Shown in pieces: positions 1-5,864 of a DNA stretch of 10,233 nt. The notes beneath the pieces are model-generated. The model was not told the origin of the DNA. It saw only the letters and a list, made by a program, of their open reading frames with translations, and ran no database searches. This DNA comes from Pyrodictium delaneyi (GTDB taxonomy: Archaea > Thermoproteota > Thermoprotei_A > Sulfolobales > Pyrodictiaceae). Position numbers and translations under genes: made by a program. The stretch lies in NCBI GenBank assembly GCA_015661645.1, contig DQVR01000047.1:1-10233 (forward strand), read 5' to 3'. The stretch's first letter is position 1, and each line of letters opens with the position of its first letter.

Positions 1-170
1 AGTATCACGTCTGACGGCTCGTAGAGATAGAGCAGGATGCCCAACACGGATAGTATCAGCGAGACTGTGGCCACTATGTACGTTGAGCGTAGCACACCAG
101 TCGCTGTCAATATCTTCCTCACTGCTAGCCTCCTCACCACGATATACCACCCCACGCCATGGCTCCTCAT
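1..170 (-). CDS. Membrane protein of unknown function, N-terminal fragment (3' end off the window)
   Basis: An open frame runs from ATG at 170 to the left edge without a stop and gives 56 residues. The first 30 are basic (RR at 13-14, RK at 18-19). They are followed by one clear hydrophobic helix at about residues 31-50 (Tyr-Ile-Val-Ala-Thr through Leu-Tyr-Leu-Tyr), then Glu-Pro-Ser-Asp as the frame leaves the window. By the positive-inside rule the N-terminus should be cytoplasmic and the missing C-terminal part outside. The helix lacks a signal-peptidase or lipobox signature, so I read it as an anchor. A TTG two codons upstream (176-174) is an alternative start, and an in-frame TAG lies just above it. 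There is no clear Shine-Dalgarno, so a near-leaderless transcript is possible. Family not recognised. It is too short to exclude a spurious frame, but the hydrophobic pattern and codon use favour a real gene. Confidence 0.55.
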   Translation of the reverse strand, partial: MRSHGVGWYIVVRRLAVRKILTATGVLRSTYIVATVSLILSVLGILLYLYEPSDVI

Positions 171-204
171 TACCAAAGCTGTTAGCTATAATCTAGACTA
201 GGCC

Positions 205-212
205 ATGTATAG
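205..212 (-). promoter_or_regulatory. Weak TATA-like box for the 1-170 gene
   Basis: Read on the minus strand the sequence is CTATACAT. About 27 nt downstream lies position 182, which would give a leader of roughly 10 nt before the ATG at 170. The upstream element is not clearly purine-rich. The position fits archaeal promoter spacing but the match is modest. Confidence 0.25.
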
Positions 213-423
213 GTAAGCAGTTCATGCCATACCACACTAATGCATTGATCTAAGAGAGAGTGGTGCACAAAGGAGGCTGCTAGACGGCCGCTTTAGAGCG
301 CCGCCTAGGCCCAGTAGCTAGCACAACCATATACCTCTAGTATTAGCTTTTGGTTTGACACTACAGCTCATCCAGTATTAGAACCGTGGCCGCATACTAT
401 GACCAGGGGCCACTCATCACCAC

Positions 424-431
424 GTATTTAT
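424..431 (+). promoter_or_regulatory. Candidate TATA box for the P-type ATPase gene
   Basis: GTATTTAT resembles the archaeal TTTATA-type box. It predicts transcription starting near 455 and a leader of about 70 nt. A GAGGG at 512-516 lies 10 nt before the ATG at 527 and could act as Shine-Dalgarno, which fits a leadered transcript. There is no strong BRE upstream, so this is a tentative call. Confidence 0.3.
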
Positions 432-433
432 CT

Positions 434-452
434 GGGCTTGTACAGGGCTTGT
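434..452 (+). repeat. Tandem direct repeat GGGCTTGT, 11-bp period
   Basis: GGGCTTGT occurs at 434-441 and again at 445-452, so the repeat period is 11 bp, about one helical turn. It sits between the candidate TATA box (424-431) and the predicted start of transcription near 455, a usual place for archaeal repressor operators. The reverse complement of its first six bases occurs once more at 492-497. A regulatory role is inference. Confidence 0.3.
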
Positions 453-526
453 TCACTGCGTCCAGATGGGGCCTCTAGGGGCAGCAGGCATAAGCCCGGA
501 CAGTAGTAGTAGAGGGTTAATGCGGT

Positions 527-3211
527 ATGCCTAGCTCCAACTGTGTATTGGAGAAGCCACACACACTGCCACCGGAGGAGGCTGCAAAAAGGCTAGGAGT
601 AGACCCTACTACCGGGCTTAGTAACGAGGAGGCGCAGAAAAGGCTCGAGTCTTGCGGGCCCAACGTGCTCGAGGCTGGCAAGAAGAGGGGCCTCCTAGAG
701 GTATTCCTAGAGCAGTTCAAGAACTTCTTCGTGCTCATGCTTCTAGCAGCTACGGTTTTCAGCTTCTACGTCGGCGAGACCGTGGACGCTGTACTGATAC
801 TAGCAATAGTACTGTTTATGGCTGTACTCGGCGCTGTTCAGGAGTATAGGGCTGAGCGCATACTCGAGGCCCTGAAGAAGCTAGCCTCGCCTAAAGCACG
901 GGTGCTCCGGAATGGCAAGATAGTGCTCATCGACGCCTCAGAGGTGGTGCCGGGCGACGTCATAATAGTCATGGAGGGCGACCGCGTCCCCGCCGACGCC
1001 CGGCTTATTGAGGCAAAGGACCTCTACGTAGACGAGTCTACACTGACAGGGGAGAGCGTACCCGTCAACAAGAGAGCTGACATTGTTCTACCCGAGGACA
1101 CTATTGTGTCGGACCAGGTCAACATGCTGTTCTCCAGCACATACGTTGTACGGGGCACCGGTAAGGCTGTGGTTACCGCTACGGGGAGGAACACGTACAT
1201 CGGCCGTATAGCGCGCATGGTCGCCGAGACGCGGGCTGAGAAGACACCCTTCCAGGCCGAACTCGACCGGCTGGCAAAGAGGATCGCCGCTATAGTGGTC
1301 GTGATAGCAGCACTCTCGTTCATCATAGGCTACGTGTTCCAGGGAGCGGGCCTTGTAGACCTGATGCTCACGAGCATAGCGCTCGCAGTTGCTGCTGTCC
1401 CCGAAGGCCTCCCAGCTATTACGGTCATAGTGTTTTCCATAGCTGCGTGGAATATGGCCCGCCGGAACGCGCTAGTACGGCGCCTCGCCGCCGTGGAGGC
1501 GCTAGGCTCTGCAAGCGTAGTAGCCACAGACAAGACTGGCACTCTAACGGTAAACGAGATGACGGTTAAACAGTTCCATACCCCCGACGGCAAGGTCTAC
1601 ATCGTCACTGGTGAAGGGTACCAGCTGGAAGGCGGTGTATTCGAAGGCGAGAAGCGCGTCACAGCAGAGAGTAGCCCCCTGCTGAGGCTTGCCGGCCTCG
1701 TTTCAGTGCTGAACAATAATGCTAGCTTCGAGGACGGAGAGATACACGGCGACCCTATGGAGGCCGCGCTCCTGGTCTTCGCGCACAAGCTGGGTATGGA
1801 TCCTGCCCGTGTGAGGAAAGTGTATCGTAGACTACGCGAGATAGCATTCAGCAGCGAAAGGAAACGTATGACTGTTATAGTTGAGGGCCCGGAGGGCCTA
1901 CTAGTGCTCTCCAAGGGAGCACCAGAGATAATCATAGAAAGGTCAACGAGCTACATGACCAGCAACGGCGAAGAGAGGCCCCTCACCGAGGCCGAGAAGG
2001 CCAAGCTGCTCAGCCAGGTGGAGAGCATAGCCGCTAGGGGCTTTCGTGTTCTTGCACTCGCGTATCGACGCGGGGAGGAGAAGGACCTAGAGGCGGGCGA
2101 CGACGAGGTTGAGTCCCGTCTAGCACTCCTAGGCATGGTTGCTATAATCGACCCGCCTAGGCCCGAGGTACCAGAGGCTGTGCGTAGAGCACTCGAAGCC
2201 GGCATTAAGGTAGTAATGGTTACTGGTGACCATCCGTCCACCGCTAAGGCGATAGCGGAGATGATAGGCCTGCCTAGAGGCCGCATCGTGACCGGCCAGG
2301 AACTAGAGAAGATGAGCGATGGGGAGCTTAAGAGGATAGCCGGCGAAGTCGCCGTGTTTGCCAGGGTTACGCCGGAGCACAAGGCGCGCATAGTCCGGGT
2401 CTACAAGGAGCTCGGCCACATAGTAGCCGTTACCGGCGATGGCGTTAACGACGCGCCTGCGCTAAAGCTAGCCGACATAGGCGTCGCCATGGGGCGGCGG
2501 GGCACCGAGGTAGCCAAGGAGGCTGCCGACATGATACTACTGGATGACAACTTTGCCACTATAGTAGCTGCCGTTGAGGAGGGCCGGAGGAGCTTTGATA
2601 ACGTGAAGCGTACAGTGCTATACCTGCTTTCGGCTAACCTCGCCGAGGTGGCTACCGTCTTCTACGCTACCATAAGAGGCATAGGCACAATATTCAATGC
2701 GGCTATGCTGCTGTGGATAAACATTGTGACCGACGGGTTCCCTGCTGCCGGTCTCGCGTTTGAGGAAGCCGAGCCAGACGCTATGAAGAGGCCACCGAGG
2801 CGCAGGGACCAACCAATACTCGGTAAGCCGCAGTTCACGTACTTACTGCTGCTGAGCACTGTCGAAACGCTGCTTACTATAGGCTTCTATCACTACTATG
2901 CCGCGGAGATGTCTCCCGGCCACGGGAGGGCTGCTGGTTTTCTAGCGCTAATGTACGCTGAGCTAGCACAGTCTATGGCGTTACGCCGGCTCAATACACC
3001 CATATCACTGGGGATGATACCGTCAAACCGACAATGGCTCGCAGGCTACACGATAGGCGCTATACTAGCTGCACTATCGGTAACTGTCCTCGCCGACCTA
3101 TTCCGCGTAAGCAGTCTGGGCATGGCTGATATACTCACTGTATTCCTGGTATCACACGCAGCGGTGCTCGGCTTCGAGGAGGCGCGTAAGAGGCTCGGGC
3201 TCCACGTCTAG
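527..3211 (+). CDS. P-type (P2A, SERCA-like) cation-transporting ATPase, probably Ca2+
   Basis: This 894-residue membrane pump hydrolyses ATP through an aspartyl-phosphate to move a cation, most likely Ca2+, across the cytoplasmic membrane. In order it shows the cation-ATPase N-terminal domain (about 10-60), helices M1-M2 (about 66-104), the actuator TGES loop (174-177), M3-M4 with PEGLP (Glu293), the phosphorylation motif DKTGTLT (Asp335), the N-domain KGAPE (Lys463), the hinge TGDGVNDAP (Asp638 and Asp642), and M5-M10. Ion-site residues match SERCA: Glu293 in M4, Asn704 and Glu707 in M5, Asn732, Thr735 and Asp736 in M6, and Glu812 in M8. Length suits the prokaryotic family. The ATG at 527 is preceded by GAGGG ten bases upstream. 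The last 60 nt overlap the convergent KaiC-like gene. Family is certain; Ca2+ specificity is inferred from the ligands. Confidence 0.95.
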   Translation: MPSSNCVLEKPHTLPPEEAAKRLGVDPTTGLSNEEAQKRLESCGPNVLEAGKKRGLLEVFLEQFKNFFVLMLLAATVFSFYVGETVDAVLILAIVLFMAVLGAVQEYRAERILEALKKLASPKARVLRNGKIVLIDASEVVPGDVIIVMEGDRVPADARLIEAKDLYVDESTLTGESVPVNKRADIVLPEDTIVSDQVNMLFSSTYVVRGTGKAVVTATGRNTYIGRIARMVAETRAEKTPFQAELDRLAKRIAAIVVVIAALSFIIGYVFQGAGLVDLMLTSIALAVAAVPEGLPAITVIVFSIAAWNMARRNALVRRLAAVEALGSASVVATDKTGTLTVNEMTVKQFHTPDGKVYIVTGEGYQLEGGVFEGEKRVTAESSPLLRLAGLVSVLNNNASFEDGEIHGDPMEAALLVFAHKLGMDPARVRKVYRRLREIAFSSERKRMTVIVEGPEGLLVLSKGAPEIIIERSTSYMTSNGEERPLTEAEKAKLLSQVESIAARGFRVLALAYRRGEEKDLEAGDDEVESRLALLGMVAIIDPPRPEVPEAVRRALEAGIKVVMVTGDHPSTAKAIAEMIGLPRGRIVTGQELEKMSDGELKRIAGEVAVFARVTPEHKARIVRVYKELGHIVAVTGDGVNDAPALKLADIGVAMGRRGTEVAKEAADMILLDDNFATIVAAVEEGRRSFDNVKRTVLYLLSANLAEVATVFYATIRGIGTIFNAAMLLWINIVTDGFPAAGLAFEEAEPDAMKRPPRRRDQPILGKPQFTYLLLLSTVETLLTIGFYHYYAAEMSPGHGRAAGFLALMYAELAQSMALRRLNTPISLGMIPSNRQWLAGYTIGAILAALSVTVLADLFRVSSLGMADILTVFLVSHAAVLGFEEARKRLGLHV

Positions 3212-4042
3212 CTCTCTGTTTTTCACACGTACACGTGCCTCTACAAGCCCCTCATCTGTTATGACGAAGCTTGTCCATCCCTGGGATATGGGGGCTCCCT
3301 TAGCCTTCTTTACCAGTATCTCCCTAACCGCTACCCCCGCTTCAAGAGCCTCACTATGATATCTCACTACAGCGAAGACATCAACCATGTGCTCCAGTAT
3401 GGCTGCTATCTCGGCGTAGAGCTGGCTAGGTGTATGGAGTGTGGCCAGCGTAGGCACACTGCGCCGCTTAGCTAGTGAGACACGTAGCATGTTGACGAAG
3501 TCGTAGACTACTGTTGGCTCGTAGCGTAGGAGGAACGGGTTAAGGCTATCGATTACCACTAGGCCGCTGTTTCTTAGGCTGTTAGCGTCCACGAGCCTCT
3601 GTATGGTTGCCACGGCTGCATGTGTGTCGAGGCTGGACAGCTTCTCCGCTACATAGTCCTCGCTCTCGAGGCCATAACGGGCTCCATACCCGTCTACGAA
3701 TACAAGTTTGCCTTCATCGGCGTAGCTGCGTGCATCTATACCACGGCTCTCCATGCTCTCCACTACGCTCTCAGGGTCATCGTCGAGGCAGACGTATACC
3801 ACTTTCTCGCCACGGCGCAGCATACTACTAGCAATGAGCTGTACTATAAGGGACTTCCCCGCGCCACCCTCGCCTGCAAAGAGCACAAAGCTTCTACGTG
3901 GCAGGCCGTGTGGCAGGAGCTTGTCTAGGAGAGATACGCCTAGGCTTATCCTCCCTCTAGACAAGGAGGCATCGGCCCAGGAACTATATTTAGCCTCTAG
4001 GAGGGGTAAAGGCATACCGTGCACTAGCCGGTACTGGCACAT
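3152..4042 (-). CDS. Single-domain KaiC/RecA-superfamily ATPase
   Basis: A 296-residue protein of the archaeal KaiC-like RecA ATPase family (COG0467 type). The N-terminal 30 residues lead into the family entry pattern (Gly35 to Leu-Leu-Asp40, then HGLPRRS). Walker A is GEGGAGKS at 57-64 and Walker B is LVVIDSL at 161-167. The residues after the second strand, where KaiC proteins often have paired glutamates, read LDDDPES (86-92). The C-terminal strand region (about 235-275) also fits the RecA fold. Only one ATPase domain is present, unlike the double-domain clock protein KaiC. The function in archaea is unresolved and could be signalling or assembly regulation. The ATG at 4042 has AGAGG seven bases upstream. 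The gene starts 30 bp from the divergent AIM24-type gene, and its 3' end overlaps the ATPase gene by 60 nt. No transmembrane helix is seen. Confidence 0.85.
   Translation of the reverse strand: MCQYRLVHGMPLPLLEAKYSSWADASLSRGRISLGVSLLDKLLPHGLPRRSFVLFAGEGGAGKSLIVQLIASSMLRRGEKVVYVCLDDDPESVVESMESRGIDARSYADEGKLVFVDGYGARYGLESEDYVAEKLSSLDTHAAVATIQRLVDANSLRNSGLVVIDSLNPFLLRYEPTVVYDFVNMLRVSLAKRRSVPTLATLHTPSQLYAEIAAILEHMVDVFAVVRYHSEALEAGVAVREILVKKAKGAPISQGWTSFVITDEGLVEARVRVKNRELDVEPEPLTRLLEAEHRCV
3217..3223 (+). terminator. Possible T-run terminator after the ATPase gene
   Basis: Five consecutive T residues (3219-3223) follow the ATPase stop codon by 8 nt. Archaeal RNA polymerase can stop at short U-runs without a hairpin, so this could end the pump transcript. 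It lies inside the coding region of the convergent KaiC-like gene, and five T is at the weak end. Confidence 0.3.
3983..3992 (+). promoter_or_regulatory. Candidate TATA box for the AIM24-type gene, inside the opposing gene
   Basis: ACTATATTTA is the best A/T-rich box upstream of the start at 4073. It predicts a transcription start near 4015 and a leader of about 58 nt, with the promoter embedded in the N-terminal coding region of the opposing KaiC-like gene. It could simply reflect codons (Ala-Lys-Tyr-Ser on the other strand). Confidence 0.3.
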
Positions 4043-4061
4043 ACATAGTCCTCTTATGATG

Positions 4062-4066
4062 GGTGA
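4062..4066 (+). promoter_or_regulatory. Shine-Dalgarno deciding the TTG start at 4073
   Basis: GGTGA, an exact match to the archaeal anti-Shine-Dalgarno partner, ends six bases before TTG at 4073. The in-frame TGA at 4064-4066 overlaps it and excludes any longer reading frame. The tandem ATGs at 4056 and 4059 are in another frame. Confidence 0.55.
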
Positions 4067-4072
4067 CCGCTG

Positions 4073-4741
4073 TTGGAATGGTCTAAGACACTTGGCCCCT
4101 CCTATACAGTTCTACGCGTCCGCCTTGAGCCCGGAGAGGAGGTCTGGAGCGAGCCCGGCGCTATGATGCTCGTCCGGGGCGAGGTCGAGGTTAAGACTAC
4201 GAGCGGAGGCCTAGGCCGCGCTTTCCTGCGCAGACTAGCCGGCGGTGAGAGCTTCTTCTTCAACGTGTTCCGCGCCGAGAGCCCTGCCGAGGTATGGCTA
4301 GTACCCGGGATACCCGGCGACATAGAGGCTATAGAGCTACACGGCGACGAGTGGGTTATACAGGATACAAGCTACCTAGCCCACTACGGTGACGTCGAGG
4401 TCTCTGCCGGGTTCCGGGGGCTACGGGGGCTAGTAGCGGAGGGAGAGCTGTTCTGGCTAAAGGCCCGGGGCCGCGGCGTAGTCTGGGTGAACAGCTACGG
4501 GGGCATAGCACGCGTAGACGTGGCTCCCGGCGAGCGGGTTATCGTGGATAACTTCCACTTCGTCGCTATGCCCGCTTCCACGGAGTACAGTGTGAGGAAG
4601 CTGGGCGGGCTAAAGACCCTGGTATTCGGCGGGGAAGGCCTTGTAATAGAGGTAGAGGGGCCTACTACACTCTATCTCCAGACGAGAACCCTGCCTCCTC
4701 TCGCGAGGCTCCTTGCCAGGTTTCTACCGAGGCACAGGTAG
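4073..4741 (+). CDS. AIM24 / TIGR00266-family protein
   Basis: A 222-residue soluble, beta-rich protein of the AIM24 (TIGR00266, former DUF124) family, which is widespread in prokaryotes and has a mitochondrial relative. Its biochemical role is not established. Family landmarks are EPGAMML (27-33), the Gly-rich turn before LRRLAGGESFFFN (52-64), the VPGIPGDIEAIEL segment (77-89), the repeat-like LFWLKARGRGVVWVNSYG (126-143), and the terminal GPTTLYLQTR (196-205). The beta-sandwich body consists of internally similar halves. A short Pro/Arg-rich tail (207-222) follows the usual end of the domain. The TTG start is set by GGTGA six bases upstream and an in-frame stop just above it. Its last 18 nt overlap the end of the convergent glycosylase gene. 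Whether it works with the KaiC-like neighbour is unknown. Confidence 0.88.
   Translation: MEWSKTLGPSYTVLRVRLEPGEEVWSEPGAMMLVRGEVEVKTTSGGLGRAFLRRLAGGESFFFNVFRAESPAEVWLVPGIPGDIEAIELHGDEWVIQDTSYLAHYGDVEVSAGFRGLRGLVAEGELFWLKARGRGVVWVNSYGGIARVDVAPGERVIVDNFHFVAMPASTEYSVRKLGGLKTLVFGGEGLVIEVEGPTTLYLQTRTLPPLARLLARFLPRHR
4101..4109 (-). promoter_or_regulatory. Weak TATA-like box for the KaiC-like gene
   Basis: On the minus strand this reads CTGTATAGG. It predicts transcription starting near 4078 and a leader of about 36 nt. It lies in the first codons of the opposing AIM24-type gene. The match is poor and is offered only because no better box is seen. Confidence 0.2.
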
Positions 4742-5743
4742 AGCTGTCGGAGGCGTATACTTCCAGAGCGATATCGGTGAAGGCTCTGTTTTCCCCGGCC
4801 TATTCTCTCCCCTTTGAAGCCTCTCGAGAGCTCTACGCAGCGGTTCTGCGTCGAAGCCTATAGTCGTGTGTAGAGCTGCTAGTCCCTTCCACTCCCCAAA
4901 GCGGCTTGAAAGCTCTGCTCCTGCGCGGTGCTCTGGCACTCTGTATGCCTCGGCTGTTAGCTTCTTCAGCCAGCGGTCGAGGGGAAGCACTGAGTAGTCC
5001 CTACATGCTAGGAGTCTGGTCAACGCGTAGGAGTATGGCCCTATGCCGTGCACCTCTCGTAGAGAGTCCACGTTGCTGCAGTCTAGCTGCTCGACACGCC
5101 TCCTAGCCAGCTCCATGACGGTGTGGGCGCGGTAGCCTAGCCTCGCCTCACGTAGCATCTCGTAGCTTAGCTGGCTAGGCTTCGGCATCTCTAGGTATAG
5201 CCCGTAGGGCGTTCTTAGCCTTCTGGAGGCGAGGAGGTGTAGCCGGTAGAGCATGCTCCAGCCTTGCTTAAAGCTCGCATTCTGCTGGCACACTGCTACT
5301 AGCACTGCGCACCACACGCTACAGCTACGCAGGCGTAGGCCAGGCATAGCATCGACTACACCGCCCACTAGAGGGTCTCCACGTGCCACGGCGTAGTAGC
5401 TGCCGAGGTCTTCGCCGACGCCTATGCTCCATGGTATACCCTTTATGCCGTCCTCCCAGCAGCGTTGCCCCCTCTCCGCGAACACCTCGACAGTTATTGT
5501 TTCACCGTCATCGTGCAACGCAGCCACCGAGCCATCACATATCTCTACTTTTACCGTGGCACCATCGTACATCCACCCGAAGCTATAGACCTTCCCCGTG
5601 TCTTGCAGGCTATAGCCCTGGGGTTTCTTCAGCTCAAATGTATAAGTCTTCTCCAACGTAAGGGCTATGCTCTGCACTCTGGCTACTGCACCCTCCCCAA
5701 GCTGTAGCAACCCCTGGAAGACGCGGGATAAGCCGAGGCACAT
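4724..5743 (-). CDS. HhH-GPD DNA glycosylase, AlkA/OGG-like, predicted monofunctional
   Basis: A base-excision-repair glycosylase that would remove a damaged base from DNA. The N-terminal part (about 25-125) resembles the OGG/AlkA N-terminal beta domain. It is followed by the helical entry CQQNASFKQGWSMLYRL (152-168), the helix-hairpin-helix VHGIGPYSYALTRLL (231-245), and the catalytic aspartate Asp256 in LPLDRW. The position holding the Schiff-base lysine in OGG1-type enzymes is Tyr237, and AlkA has Trp there, so lyase activity is not expected. No C-terminal iron-sulfur cysteine cluster of the EndoIII/MutY kind is present. The 5743 ATG gives about 22 extra residues. GTG at 5677, with GGGAGGGTG about 11 nt upstream, may be the real start. 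The 3' end overlaps the AIM24-type gene by 18 nt. Substrate (3-methyladenine, 8-oxoguanine or other) cannot be read from the sequence. Confidence 0.85.
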   Translation of the reverse strand: MCLGLSRVFQGLLQLGEGAVARVQSIALTLEKTYTFELKKPQGYSLQDTGKVYSFGWMYDGATVKVEICDGSVAALHDDGETITVEVFAERGQRCWEDGIKGIPWSIGVGEDLGSYYAVARGDPLVGGVVDAMPGLRLRSCSVWCAVLVAVCQQNASFKQGWSMLYRLHLLASRRLRTPYGLYLEMPKPSQLSYEMLREARLGYRAHTVMELARRRVEQLDCSNVDSLREVHGIGPYSYALTRLLACRDYSVLPLDRWLKKLTAEAYRVPEHRAGAELSSRFGEWKGLAALHTTIGFDAEPLRRALERLQRGENRPGKTEPSPISLWKYTPPTALPVPR

Positions 5744-5750
5744 ACCCCGG

Positions 5751-5838
5751 GCAGCGGAGCCGCTGAGTCTGCTAGAGCAGTGTTACCTAGGTATAAAGCC
5801 GTTGAAGCATACGCGCCCTGGCGCGGCTGCTCCGCTGC
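5751..5838. repeat. 10-bp inverted repeat flanking a central TATA box
   Basis: GCAGCGGAGC at 5751-5760 and its exact reverse complement GCTCCGCTGC at 5829-5838 have centres 5755.5 and 5833.5. Their midpoint, 5794.5, is exactly the centre of TATAAA at 5792-5797. The left arm is itself part of a perfect short dyad, CAGCGG-AG-CCGCTG (5752-5765). The arrangement lies between two divergent genes and could be a shared operator. That role is inference. Confidence 0.5.
5790..5799 (-). promoter_or_regulatory. TATA box for the glycosylase gene, possibly bidirectional
   Basis: On the minus strand it reads TTTATA inside GGCTTTATACC, an archaeal-type box. It predicts transcription starting near 5768 and a leader of about 25 nt to the ATG at 5743. 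On the plus strand the same bases read TATAAA and would start the exporter transcript near 5821, with about 40 nt of leader. No A-rich BRE is clear in either direction. Confidence 0.5.
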
Positions 5839-5841
5839 GCC

Positions 5842-5849
5842 GGAGAGGT
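5842..5849 (+). promoter_or_regulatory. Shine-Dalgarno of the exporter gene, behind a hairpin
   Basis: GGAGAGGT lies 9 nt before TTG at 5859 and 15 nt before ATG at 5865, so it slightly favours the TTG. Directly upstream, 5820-5841 can fold as GGCGCGG / CTGCGCC (7 pairs including one G-T, 8-nt loop). Two further pairs to C5818 and T5819 would bury the first two G of the site. Confidence 0.4.
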
Positions 5850-5864
5850 CGGCGAGAATTGGAT

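Larger units (their letters stand above)
171..526. other. Non-coding divergent intergenic region (356 nt)
   Basis: The region lies between two divergently oriented genes. I read all six frames and found only short runs, the longest being a 35-codon ORF at 399-506 (+) with no supporting signals. The base composition is visibly richer in A and T than the flanking genes. Visible structure: an imperfect 7-bp hairpin at 285-303 (CGG/CGCT arms, one bulged C, TTAG loop), a TATA-like element near 424-431, and a tandem GGGCTTGT repeat at 434-452. I see no tRNA-like T-arm and no complete C/D or H/ACA box set. Confidence 0.6.

Noticed and set aside
285..303. Hairpin CGG(C)CGCT-TTAG-AGCGCCG as a structured RNA or terminator
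   Set aside because: Only seven pairs with a bulge, no following T-run and no context of an RNA gene; common by chance in GC-rich DNA.
414..420. Box C-like GTGATGA on the minus strand suggesting a C/D guide RNA
   Set aside because: No box D or D' (CTGA) and no convincing second C' at the right spacing downstream.
399..506. 35-codon plus-strand ORF in the left intergenic region
   Set aside because: Basic, low-complexity composition (many Arg, Gly, Ser), no ribosome site and no well spaced TATA box; typical chance frame.
1951..2391. 146-codon minus-strand ORF inside the P-type ATPase gene
   Set aside because: Ser/Ala/Arg-rich antisense shadow of a strongly conserved coding region; no family features or signals.
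5667..5864. Upstream extension of the exporter reading frame starting at ATG 5667
   Set aside because: It overlaps the divergent glycosylase gene and its promoter, is Pro/Arg-rich and unlike the family, while ATG 5865 (or TTG 5859) gives the normal length of about 152 residues behind a ribosome site.
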